Assembly: GCA_028023455.1 (NCBI GenBank)
Contig: JAQFVV010007225.1
Location: forward strand, 1-64,000
Length of the DNA: 64,000 nucleotides
Reading direction: 5' to 3'
DNA from: Epiperipatus broadwayi
Lineage: Eukaryota; Onychophora; Udeonychophora; Euonychophora; Peripatidae
The translations under genes and the position numbers were made by a program. The stretch's first letter is position 1; each line of letters begins with the position of its first letter. This document shows positions 46,190-57,884 of the stretch, piece after piece. The notes under the pieces are model-generated. The model ran no database searches. It worked only from the letters and a program-made list of their open reading frames with translations, and was not told the DNA's origin.

Positions 46190-46220
46190 TTAATCGAGCC
46201 CCAAAGTTTGGTGTGCCAAA
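46190..46220 (-). promoter_or_regulatory. Primer-binding site, tRNA-Lys-like
   Basis: Directly after the LTR end CCATTACA the minus strand reads TTTGGCACACCAAAC, then TTTGGGGCTCGATTAA. Known tRNA-Lys primer sites begin TGGCGCCCAACGTGGGGC. The match is TGGC-C-CCAA, then GGGGCTC, with a few changes and insertions. The place and the TT spacer before TGG are as expected for an LTR element. Confidence 0.7.
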
Positions 46221-49057
46221 TGTAATGGAACATCAATATATGAGAAGAAAATAATGCTTCAAATGTTGGATGACAAATGTAATGGAATATATGTAATCTA
46301 AATGATCTCAAACAAAAATATACATATGAAGAAAGAAGGCCACAAACATTGGTGCCAAATGTTATAGAACGTATTTATCATCCAATTTAAATAATATAAA
46401 CATAGCACATCATACACATAAAGAAAGACCTTAACAATCTAAATGAATCCAATTGTTGAGAAAGCCAAATATAATAGATTGTATAATTTAAATGAAGAAA
46501 GATAAAATTATCCCAATTATATTTAAATACATTGTTTATATGCCCTTCCAACTAGCTATACATGAAATAAATTCAAAATCATACACAGCAATAATAAATC
46601 CTATCATTATAATTTATTCTCAGGGTTAATATGATTAACTAACAAAATATATACTAGAAACAAATGAAATTTTATTGAATCTAATATACACATCAAATAG
46701 GTAAATTTATGTATATCTAAACATATCAATGAACATTGACTTGTATAAGTAACCTAAAAACTAAATAATAATTGAAATCCAAAATTATTATCCATTAAAT
46801 TGTGAATTTAGTAAACTTCATAATGACTCTGGCATTAAAAAAGAATAAGAATAAAATATTAATACTCTTCCAAATAAAATACAAAGGCATTACTTATAAA
46901 ACAAATAGTATATCCTTTATTTCTATATTATGGTTTAATTTTTAAGTAGTATCAGTGTTTTAAATAGTTTTTAAATATAAACCCTAATACAAAAAAAAAT
47001 ACATATATACTTGCAACAAGTATATATATTAAATATAGAAAGACATATTTGTGCTCAACAAGTATACATTAACATGAACACAGATCAATATTTATATTTT
47101 ACAAATATTCCAATTTAAAATAAATAAATAAATAAATAAAAGTATATTACATACAGAAAATATATGAGTTGTTGTTTATGTTTGCATAAGAGTTATTATA
47201 TGAAGTGAAAATAAAAATAGATAAATAAATAAGTAAATAATTGAATGTTAAAATATTGTAAATTAATAAAATAGATAATAGATAATAGATATGCTCTCAA
47301 GGCTAGGTTAATCAATTAAGTATCATTAAATAAAAAAAAATATCATCAAAATTTACTACACTACATTATAAAAAGGTTTATATATTATATTCACTTTTGG
47401 ACTATATTTATTTCTACAAGCATTGAATATTTGTTTTATTACTTACAATGAGGCTCACTCAGGCCTATAAATATAACATATCTTTGACTATCTAATCATT
47501 TAGTGCTAACTTATAACTTAATATGAATATGGAACTTATTTTATCTCATTTTGTTATTTGTTATCTTATATACGTACACACATACAAAAATATATAAATA
47601 ATGATGATTTCTAACTGATAGGTAACCTTCAATAAATCAACCTGATCTCCAAGAACATATCCAATTATCTAATAAATAAATAAATAATATTAAAAAAAAT
47701 AAAGTTATATAAATAATAAAAAATTTTATAATAAAATTTGCGAATATAAATTTCACTTATTAATATATATATATATATATATATAATCATAGGCAACCTA
47801 AACTTAGAGCTTTACTTACAAATTTTTAATACTTAAGTGTTAATTTTGACATTTATTAAACGTTTGTTTTTTATAAACAAGATGCTTAAATCGAATAGAA
47901 TTATTCTTATAAAAACGTTTCATTTTTCTAATTAAAAATAAAAATAAAAAAAAAAGAATATCGATCTCAAAAATATATATAAACATAACATTTACATTAA
48001 TAAAGTTATTTATTACCTTTTTTTAAAGTTCTACTTGTTCATTTTTCTTTTTAAAAATCAACTTGTTTCGTTGTTTTATTCTTTTATATTTTTTTAATAT
48101 TAGAATGCATTCTAGCCAAGGTTAAATTTTGAAGAAAATATTGCGTTAGAGAAAATGATCGGTTTCCAAACGCATATATATATATTCCATTATTCTAAAG
48201 ATTTCTCTCCTTAAAAAAAAATACTTGACATGTTGAATCCAATATATTAACTAATTTTAGTTGCTTCCAGATTGTTACTGAATTTAACGTTATAGATTTT
48301 TTCATTTTTTTTTTTAGATAGCTATCTTACATTTCAACATGATGGAATTTATACGTTGAGCCATTGCTAGGGTAAAGTCAAAAAGATCACAGCACTTGGA
48401 CTGTGACAATATTATTATTCACTTTTCCATTATTAAGGTGTTTATATCCAATAGATTATTCAATTATTCTCAAGAATGGCGATTCCAAAGAAACAAAGTA
48501 CAACTAATTTTATCCTTCAGTTTTTTTTAATAACTATCTTAGTAATGGCTTCTTTTTCTGTTGTTGCTATTGTTCTTTTTTTCACATTCCCAGAATATGC
48601 ACTTTTGAAAACTATTTTTGCATATGTTTTTTTTTAACAATTAACATTTAAAAAATAAATATATCAATCATATAAAAAAATATTAAATTGAAACTTTATT
48701 TCATAGCTTTAAAAATATATGTATACATAAATAATAACATTGCATTTTTAATAATCACTATAAATAAAATAATCTTTTTTTATAATTAACATTTTATATG
48801 TCTCCATTTATTTACAATAATTAAAACAAGTCACTACTACTATTAAAAATCTCAGCATTAAGAATAATAATAATACTAACAATTAAATATTCACAGTGAT
48901 GTACCATCAATAAATAAATAAAATAATAAATCCAAACAACAATAACTATAACTAATAACCACAAACAATATTAATACTCCTTATATAAACATCAAATCAA
49001 AGAGATTTTTTTTTAATAACAACAAGTGATTTTTTAAAATAAAGATTTATCGATCTT

Positions 49058-49060
<3 letters not shown>
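46221..49060 (-). mobile_element. 5' LTR of the large LTR retrotransposon
   Basis: On the minus strand it runs from TGAAAGATC (49060) to CCATTACA (46221). It is 2840 bases and lacks the 1.08 kb block kept in the other LTR. It matches the other LTR along its whole length apart from that gap and the 2.9 kb insertion there. The right flank is a TA run (49061-49100) and the other LTR's left flank is also TA-rich, so the element went into a TA repeat and the target duplication cannot be read. No reading frame of interest is present. Confidence 0.85.

Positions 49061-49100
<40 letters not shown>
49061..49100. repeat. (TA)n microsatellite at the LTR-element edge
   Basis: About 20 TA units, probably the insertion target. 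Confidence 0.92.
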
Positions 49101-49102
<2 letters not shown>

Positions 49103-49231
49103 GTTTAGAATTATTTATTATAGCATTTATATTATATAGATTTTGTGTAGGGGTATATTTTTCTCTTCAAAGAAGATAAGTGATATGATAAATAATTCTA
49201 AAATCCAGATGCCTATGTTTCAACTAAGTTC

Positions 49232-49715
49232 TATTATTTATATATATATATATGTTGATATGTGGTTGATGAATAAAATAAATAGATGAATCAAAGTGTA
49301 CATTACAAAAATGATATAATTATCATAGGATATTGTATAAACATATACAGAAAGGAAATAAAACTTCAATATGTATGAATATTCCACCAATTATTTTTAA
49401 TCATAATAATATGTGTAATTATGGTTTTAAGTTTGATAATAGAGATGTGAAAATTATTCAAATTGAACAATGTAATGAAAAACAAATAATTAAGGAAGCA
49501 ATAATAATATCTAGAAATAGAGAGAGTTTAATAAATAGAAAATTGACTAATATAAAAACAACAGAATTGTGAGAAAATTGAATGAATTGAATGATAGGTA
49601 ATATAAAAAAATATTCTGTGTAAATTTGTATTATTTGATAGTTAATAAAGATTGTCAGTGTTACAATCGAAAGTACTTCCAGTAAAGAATATATTTATTA
49701 AAATTTGGATGCTGT
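49232..49715 (+). pseudogene. PLE GIY-YIG endonuclease and 3' tail, third lineage, copy 2
   Basis: It starts after a TA run at about 49230 with eroded sequence equivalent to the cysteine/YIGE block of copy 1 (33515-33980). The 79-codon frame at 49333-49572 reads GNKTSICMNIPPIIFNHNN, then NYGFKFDNRDVKIIQIEQCN and IIKEAIIISRNRESLINRKL. This is the C-terminal half of the Penelope GIY-YIG domain, with IKEA and NR in their usual order. The tail (about 49573-49715) holds AAAGATTGTCAGTGTTACAA and CGAAAGTACTTCCAGTAAAG, as in copy 1. The RT is missing. Confidence 0.82.
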
Positions 49716-49849
49716 GTTAAGTTTCCAGCCAATGCAGTAATTTTTGGCCAAAGGTGAAGGGTAATAAATATCTATGGTTGCAGAGCCAGGCTGTCACTGG
49801 ATAATGATATTTACTTAAGAAGTACTTACACAATTCCAGATCCCATTTA

Positions 49850-50480
49850 TGTAAAGGAAGATTGCATAAATTAAATGTAGAATTGTCTAATATTAAATGG
49901 AACATTAAGAAGTTAGATGAAAAATTGAAAAGACAATTTATTAAAAATGTGCACATATATTGCAATACAAAGGCACACACATTCCATGTAGAATAAAAAT
50001 GTGATTCATCATAAATTAAAAATGGAAAAACAACATTGTAGTGATTGACAGTGTATCAGACAGATTGACAACATTTTTTATTTTACTTTTTAGCAGTTAT
50101 CAAATGCAGATAATTCAGATTTATGCCCAAATATGTTCTCATTGTGATGAAGAAGTGGAGTGTTTTATATGGATGTTCTAAAGACTTTTGATTACAATAA
50201 ACAACATTTTAAAATTCTCATTGGAGACTTTAATACTAGGATTGGTACAAATTTTAAATATGAAAGTGTTTTGTATAAATTTTGCTGTGGTGATAGAAAT
50301 GAGAGAGGATATAGATAGATAGAGTTTGCAGAAAAGACACTTTATAATAAGAACTCTTTTTTTTTGAAAAAAATCTTAAATGGAGATTGACATAAAAGCA
50401 TTCAAGTAAAGGTATTGAAGAATTGGTTTATATTTTGACAAACAGACAATATTTACTGACAAGATTGTAATATTCTTATT
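49850..50480 (+). pseudogene. APE-type endonuclease domain of LINE copy 2, broken
   Basis: In shifting frames one can read RLHKLNVELSNIKWNIKKLD (like the N-terminal block of LINE endonucleases), then VIDSVSDRLTTFFILL and YQMQIIQIYAQICSHCDEEV. The best motif is HFKILIGDFNTRIGTNF from about 50200, the GDFN-[AT]-[RK]-[IV]-G signature, with NERGYR-x-IEFAEKTL after it. This enzyme would nick target DNA to prime insertion. Stops and shifts are frequent, so it is long dead. Confidence 0.8.
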
Positions 50481-51059
50481 AAATGCATCATAGAAGTTAT
50501 TTAGAGATGTAAGGTACATGTTAGTGAAAAATTAGAGAGACACAAATTATTAAAAAAACAATATTTACAGTTGATATTCCTAATCTTTAGAAACATTCAA
50601 AAGAATTTAAAATTGAAGATGCAAATCATTTTCAAATATAAAGAGATATTGAACCTGATTCAAATTTGAACATAATCAATAGAAAAGTAACTGATACACT
50701 TTTAGAAAACACAACAAAGATAACCACTAGAATAAAGCAGCAAATAACCAATAAAATTTTTACTGAGTCAAGAAAATTTATGAAGAAAAAAAGGAATATA
50801 TAAATATATAAGCATGATGCATTGCGAAAGATTGAATATTTGAAATTTTGTAAAACTATGTGTGAAAGAGATGATAATGATATAAGAAAGTATTAATGTC
50901 TATTAGTAAGGAAAGCTACAAACGTAAATAAAAGTCTCAAGAGTATAAAGCCACATTTTGGTATAGGCTGGAAACTTATTTCTGCAGTAAGAAAAAAGAT
51001 GGAATTAATAAAAAAGAGAAGATGTCATGAAATGTGTAGAAGAAGTATATCAAGAATTA

Positions 51060-51850
51060 TTTAACAAAAAACAACAAGGAAAATATGTTCTATAACTACA
51101 ATATTTTTAGTCTTGCTTAAGACTTTAAATAAAAATATGAGACATGCAATTAAATTTATGAAGATTGAAACAGTTCATGTAATAATGGAATTATAATGAA
51201 TATCTTAAAAGAATCAGGTGAAGAAATAGAAATTTTTTTGCCAAAATAATGTATCAAATATTTAAATGATAAATATGTATCAGATGAATGTAATAATGCA
51301 GTATTAATATTAATATTAAAAATGATAATAAAAATATTAGAAATTACAAATCTATCAGTTTTTTTATCAATTCTATACAATTTTTTTTTTTTTTTTTGCA
51401 ATAATAGCAATTCATTTACAGTGAACTTTGGATTTTAAACAATCAAAAGAACAAGTTGAATTTAAAAATGGATTTTGTACAGTAGATTTTATTCAAATAT
51501 TGAGAGAAGTTATAAAAAGAACTATTGTATATGAGTTATTATTAGAGTTTGCATGTATAGATTATAAAAAGATATTTGTTTCCTTAAGCATTACTGCAGT
51601 AATTAAAGCTTGAATTGTCATGGTACAGATATGGGATATTGTTATATTCTGAAGAATATTTATATAAATGCAACAATAATTATATTGCATGATTATACTA
51701 AAAATATTAATATTGAGAAGGGTACATGATAGAGTAATTCCACATCTCCAAAACTTTTTACACCAGTTTTGAAAAAAATGTATTTTATCTGATAAAATGG
51801 AAAGATAAGGAAGTAAAAGTAAATGGAAATTATTTCTGTTATCTAGGTTT
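51060..51850 (+). pseudogene. Reverse transcriptase of LINE copy 2, broken
   Basis: The frame at 51428-51613 reads FKQSKEQVEFKNGFCTVDFI, then QILREVIKRT and a motif A relic CIDYKKIFVSLSI, where the catalytic aspartate is kept but AFDS has changed. Upstream (51130-51350) equivalents of the KAPGNDGI and WKNAVIILI blocks are visible only as fragments. Motif B (from about 51715) reads EKGT, then a stop. Motif C is not kept as ADD. Confidence 0.75.
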
Positions 51851-52405
51851 CATAGATAAGACAGTTGTTTAAACAAACAATGCTTTAGAGCTTTAGGAAA
51901 ACTTTGCAAAGAGTTATCAGATGAAAGTAGGAAAGTAGAATTGAAGATAAATGTTCAAAGATTAAAGTAATGTTCAATGGATTTACTTGAAAGAAGAAAA
52001 TAAAGATTGATAATGATGTTAGAAGAAATTAAAACAACAAATATTTTAGTGAGATTATTACTACAGATGAAAACATAATGGATGAAACTATCAATAGAAT
52101 TAACATGGTTGAAGTGCTTTGGGTTAAAAAAACTCAATATTTAGAGGAGATATGCCTACATGTTGAAATGTAAAGTTTTTAAGCAATGTGTTTACCTTAT
52201 TATAAATATGGACCTGAGATATGTACATTTAACAAAAGAGAAATATAGAAAATTCATATCTCATTTTAGGAGTAACAAGACATTGAAAATGAAGTACATG
52301 AGTGAGAGAATAGACAGGTTGCTGACATCACTGAAAGAATTAAAAGACTGGTTTGACTTAATATATTGCTAGAAGAGCTGATAATAAATAAACAGTTGAA
52401 ATTAT

Positions 52406-53086
52406 AAACTAGATTCTAAATAAATTAAATTTATTAAGCACAGACAGATGATAGTATAACATGAAAGGCTAAAACCTTAGACAGATATACTTTAAAAATG
52501 CTTATGTGACAGCTACTCAGATATACTAATGACTGCACATGGAACTCTTAATTCTAAAACACAAGTCAGAGCTATGAGAAAAAGATGGGACCCACCTTCT
52601 TCTCTACTCAAATTTATATATAAACAAGAGTTCGATGTGCAATTATTATTATACCTGATTGGCTGTCACATAAGCATTTTTAATGTCTATCTGTCAAAAG
52701 TTTTAGCCTTTCACATTATTACTATCTTCTTTTTGTGCTTAATAAATTTATTATATTTACATTCGTTACTATCATTTCATTAGATTTGAAAATTGTTTCA
52801 TAGTAAATCAAAAAGTTTCACATTGTTTATTTATACATAATATTTAGTGTATTAAATATGAAGGTGTTTTAAGCTTCATGCTCTTAGTTTGAAATGCTTG
52901 AGTCTGACTTATTTATATATAAATTTAAGTAGAGAAGAAGGTGGGTCTCATCTTTTTCTCATTGTTCTGACTTGTGTTTTAGAATTAAGAGTTCCATGTG
53001 CAGTCATTATTATATCTGATTGGTTATCACATAGCGTTTTTAAAGCATATCTGTCAAAGGTTTTAGCTTTTCAAACTAGATTCTAA
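52406..53086. mobile_element. 653 bp inverted-repeat insertion with 14 bp target duplication
   Basis: The LINE sequence AAACTAGATTCTAA is present on both sides (52406-52419 and 53073-53086), so 52420-53072 is an insertion. Inside, 52427-52545 is the inverted form of about 52631-52760, including the ends TAAATTTATTAAGCACA and GTGCTTAATAAATTTA. This gives a foldback unit of about 330 bases. A third copy of the arm lies at about 52895-53072, direct to the second, and also pairs with the first through the flanking block CTTCTTCTCTACT. The C-terminal part of the LINE resumes right after. Confidence 0.85.
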
Positions 53087-53228
53087 GAGAATGGAAATGA
53101 CGTAAAAATATGTGAGATGGATAGATGAAATAAGGTAGTGTGCTAAGGCGATGTTGACAAAAGAAGAAAATGGATTGAAATTGGAGACAATCTTTATCTT
53201 GCAATGGATTGGTAATGGTTGAAAATGA

Positions 53229-53251
53229 TATATATATATATATATATATAT
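53229..53251. repeat. (TA)n run after LINE copy 2
   Basis: A short TA run directly at the LINE 3' end, as at copy 1. Confidence 0.85.
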
Positions 53252-56200
53252 TGAAACAGTCAATTTTGATCGCTTGGCTGTTTCACTTATTTTACCCTTA
53301 CACCTATGCCTATGCCAGGTTTAAACCTTTCAAAGTACCTACAACAAACAACATTGAGAGGCTATGTATGTGATCGCAAATATATATGCGATTGATGGCA
53401 TATGTATATATTACAGATATATGTTTGTTTTAAAGTCGCGTAGTTAAAACAAGCGATTTAATTTGAAATGTTAATCTATTTTATATTTATTTTTCTGGAA
53501 TCGCATATATATATATAGAATATATTCGATGTACTGCAATCCTACATATATGGTGGCAGAATTAGTTTTATACTTATTATAAATTCAATTTTTAGTTAAA
53601 TTGTAAACAATTTAAATTAGACTACTGTGACTTTCTTGATCAGGCGTCAGTTTGGTTTAATAGTCTCAAAATTGACAATAGCATTTCTGAGAATTAATAT
53701 TCTTTTGAAATCAGCTAGGTTGTAAAATATAGAATAATACAAACCAAGATTTAAATAGTGAAGTCAGGTTAAAGTTAGAAATTTAAGTGTTAAATGACAT
53801 AGATTTCAGGGGATTTTCTAGCTGTGCACAAACTCCTAAACAAGCAGATGTTCAATAGTAAAAATTATATAAATAGAGCAATCTTTGTATGCAATAGGGA
53901 TATATACTATATTGTTTGTGAAAAGTGAAAGCTGAACTAATGCCAATTTTTATCTTTAAAATGGCAAGGTAGAAAGGCGTAAACTTACCACATTTCTGTG
54001 GGGATGGGGTAGACTATAGTCCCAACTTAGCCTGTTATTGCAGTTAACCATCACAGCTGCAATAGATAAATTACAGCATAGCAATCAGCCTATTATTTTA
54101 AGAGGATATCTATGGAAACATAACAGCCTATCAAGAAGAATAGTGCCATCAGCAAAATCCAGGTGCCGGAACCTGCAAAGAATCAGACTGGTAACTTTTC
54201 TAAAAACTACTGCTGAACTCTGTATATAAACTGTTAATTTTATATTTACCTAAGCTAGCTTTATAATAAACAACATTTAAAAATCTGGTTTCTAAGTTAT
54301 GTAAATAAATTTGACAAATGCTAATTAATGTAAACTCAATCTTGTCTGAAACTAAAACTTATAATTTGAAACTCATTCTTTTAAAATGTAAAACACTCTA
54401 AAAATCTAATTTAATCTATTACTGTGGTTTTTTATGCCTATTTATTCTCTTTTAAGTTACTTTCATGATTTTATCATTATATGTACTTTAATATGCCAAA
54501 TAACTTGAAACTGCCATTATTTATATACATCTGGGTCTTGTTTTATGTGGATTTTTTTAATATGATGTTGAAATTATGCAATTCATGTTTCATTTTAATA
54601 TCTTTTTATGTGGGTTTTTTATGTGCTAAAGAAGTTCATATTTACTATATTTATTAGATATCAAAAAATTTAAATTATTAATAACTTATTTTGACTTGAA
54701 ATACTTTTTTTCCAAAAGTATAACATTAGATTAGCAGCTAACATGGATATGGCCTGAAACTGTATTTAAAATCTTAACTTCTACATAAATAACCTACTTA
54801 TACTTATGAGTAAATAATAATAATAGATTTATACTTACGAGTATAAAATATTGCAATACATATTTAAAAATTTTAAACTTTTAAAACATATTTTGTTAAA
54901 TATAACAGAAGTAAATATTCTTTTCAATTTTTAAAATAAAAATGAAGTTTTGTAAACTGAAAATAATCTTTCTACTGATAATGTATACTGTTTTTGTTTT
55001 TATTGTGATCTCATTTTTTAATATAGAAACAAAATGTGAACATTTAAAATTTGTTTCAGTAGTAAACACAAATATCTATCAATGAATACAAATTATTATT
55101 TTCTGATAAGTATTAATCATTTAATCACAGATTTTACATTGATGTGTAAGTCAAAGAAAAACATCAGAAAATACTGAATTCTGAAAGTTTGTTGCAATGA
55201 ACAATCTCTTAAATTCCAACAAGAGCTAAATTAGTTATATGTCTGGATATTGCGAGTTTTATGAACAATTAGTAAAATCATTGTCTCAAAGTTTAATCAA
55301 GATTACATTATCAACAGAAAACTATTAACACAGCATAAGACTGAAAATGACACTAGTTGTATTTCCACTTGTGATGAATCTGATTTATTACCAGTTTAAA
55401 AATGAACCACATATTGTCAAATAGCGTTACTGATTAAAGTATGTATGAAAAAAATGTAAAATTAAATACTGTAGGAAATAAAAAAAAGTAAAAAAAGTTT
55501 GTCTTGTATCAATTTTTTTTCAAATATTTGATATTTTTTATTAGTCATACTTTATTTCCTAATTTTTTTAATGTGAATTTCAAAGTAACTTTTCTTTGTT
55601 GATTTGCTTTTATGCAATTTCTGAAAATTACAGAACCTATCCCCCACTTTTCAAGGCAAGTTGTCTATTTTTGTGTGATTTTTTTAATGCAGGTTTTCTG
55701 TGGAACCTATCTACTGCATAAAATGAGACCCAGGTATATATAATTTTAGTCTATTTTTCATGAAGATATTTTCATATCTTCATTTTAATAAATATTAAAT
55801 ATTTGCATTATTATTTCCAACTCATTGTTTCAAGATATTATTATTAGTTATACTGATTAATTTTATATATTAATATTATAGTAATGAGTTACACCCTAGA
55901 TAAAGTTATAGTTTTCTTAGTTATAGTTATGAAATATAACTCTCTTTATATGAAATCTGTATATCATAGGAACTAGCCACAGGGATATTATTAAAGCATA
56001 TTTATAATGTGTTATCAGTAATTGTCCTTCAAATATGCCTTCTCCTCCCTAGATTAATATATATTAGAGATACAGATGGTATCTTAATATGGGTTACTAT
56101 TTAATTTAGTTCCTAAATAGTATATTTGAGATACTAGTCTTGGGAACTGAGTTATATAGATATGCAAATAGACACTATCTATTTTAATTAAGGCATGTTA

Positions 56201-57002
56201 AATTAATTAAATGCATTTATGTTTATATATGTATAGGTTGAGATCATGTCATTACAAAGTACCTATAGTGCACTAACTGTGTGTTTCATGTTTTCTTATG
56301 AGTGCTGGCAGAGGTCACCCTCATACTTCTTGTTTGGGTAAAGCAAATTATTTTAGAACTGGAACATAAGTGTCCAGATTATTATGAAAGCAGATCCATT
56401 TCCCTGAACTATTAATGTTCTATTCATAGCAAGTAAATGAGTTTTAGGGCATTGAGTATTCGATGCTGAAGCCCATGAATAATGACCCATTTGCACCTTT
56501 ATCTTTATTAATATTTTAATGTGTCATAGTGTGTGTCAGTAGACCTAATGTAAACCAGTTTCCCTCCCTTATGTTAAATGTTTATTCAGTGCTCAGCTGA
56601 ATCTTAATCTAAAATTACATGCTAACCTGCAAATCTTTGAGCCGAATTATTTGCTCAATTCTTAACCTATTTTATATAGACAGACACCACAGAAGTGCTG
56701 TATGTTTGGTTATATAACTTTGTCTCATATGTTCCATGCAATTTGGCAGACTGCAAACTAGCTAGGATTTGGCATATTAAATAGGCATGAACATGATCAC
56801 ACATATTATTTTATTAAAAAAAGTAAAATGAGAGAAATATGGAATTATCAATTTCATTAACTATGTGATGCCTGCGAGCCTAATATCTCATGTACCAATC
56901 ATATAAATATTGTGTGTTGTATTGATGATTATTTTATTTATTAAAGTATTACTTAAAATATAACTCGTTTTTATTTTTATTGTTTGTAGTCAATTGATAC
57001 TC
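53252..57002. other. AT-rich spacer, no gene recognised
   Basis: The block 53960-54240 is richer in GC and includes a 63-codon frame (54038-54229) with no known domain, followed by AATAAA at 54267. A non-coding repeat with a polyadenylation-like signal is possible. Block 56250-56480 is likewise less AT-rich. Nothing else was recognised. Confidence 0.45.
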
Positions 57003-57029
57003 AACTCCATATTAATTTATGTGTACATC

Positions 57030-57065
<36 letters not shown>

Positions 57066-57092
57066 GATGTACACATAAATTAATATGGAGTT
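57003..57092. repeat. Perfect palindrome with 32-base arms
   Basis: 57003-57034 and 57061-57092 are exact inverted copies (arm start AACTCCATATTAATTTATG). The 26-base centre is TA repeat, so all 90 bases can fold into one hairpin without a mismatch. Confidence 0.97.
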
Positions 57093-57382
57093 CCGATCTA
57101 TATATGAATACTTTTTTAGTAGACTTAGTGATTAAATGTTAATATACTATTAGTTCACTTAGTCATGTGTGTGCATTGATATTAATTTATTCATTTACTC
57201 CCTGAGTCTCTTGCTTTATTTTTTGTGACTGCTGGCCCATGATTAAATTGAATTCATATAAAACTTAGGAAATGTCATTCATAGGGTATTAAGCTATGGA
57301 GCAAAGTGGAGTGGGTTGAATGTTAATCGAATCCTGGATCTTCCATCTGGATTCGATCAGCTTTAGTGTGTTTTACCTATAC

Positions 57383-57451
<69 letters not shown>

Positions 57452-57884
57452 CAGTGTAATAATATATAATTTTGAATTTTAATAATTATTATACAAATAC
57501 TTATAAAAATAAACATGAATCCAATCAAAAGTGTCTTTGAATAATGCCACAAAAAGTGTGAATCCTGCTTACATAAGAAGATGACAATGAAAGTAAAGAA
57601 TAAATCTCTTAAAACTCTTTTATATTGCCGCTATTTAATTTTATTGGCTTCTTTGATTTTTTTTTTTCATATTTTAAAACAAAACAAAATTACAATTTAA
57701 TTTTTTAAAACAAAGCAAAATTAAAATTTTTATAAAAAAATAGCTCTACAAAGTATTTTTTAGAATTTTCTAGGCTGATATTGTGAATGATTAAAAAAGA
57801 GAATACTCTCTTATTATGTGTTTCACTATACATATTAATATTTAAATATAATAAAATGTAAATAATATATTTCGCAAGACTACA
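57093..57884. other. AT-rich spacer with (TC)n(TA)n
   Basis: Contains a 9-bp-stem hairpin near 57333-57364 (ATCGAATCC and GGATTCGAT) and the microsatellite at 57383-57451. No gene seen. Confidence 0.5.
57383..57451. repeat. (TC)n(TA)n compound microsatellite
   Basis: A TC run with one break, then about 18 TA units. Confidence 0.95.

Larger units (their letters stand above)
49717..53228 (+). mobile_element. RTE-like non-LTR retrotransposon, copy 2 (old, with endonuclease)
   Basis: This decayed relative of the LINE at 34098-36026 keeps more of the 5' part. The order is APE endonuclease traces (about 49850-50480), linker (50600-51060), RT traces (51060-51850), C-terminal domain (51850-53200). 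It ends GCAATGGATTGGTAATGGTTG, then AAAATGATATA, matching the end of copy 1 but with the TGA repeat eroded. It carries many stops and frameshifts. It is interrupted by a 653 bp insertion at 52420-53072. Its 5' start is set where the PLE tail ends and is uncertain. Confidence 0.85.

Noticed and set aside
36027-49060. Plain segmental duplication as explanation for the two long repeats
   Set aside because: TG...CA ends, a tRNA-like primer site and a polypurine tract all sit at the correct inner edges, which a chance duplication would not give. It remains the main alternative to test.
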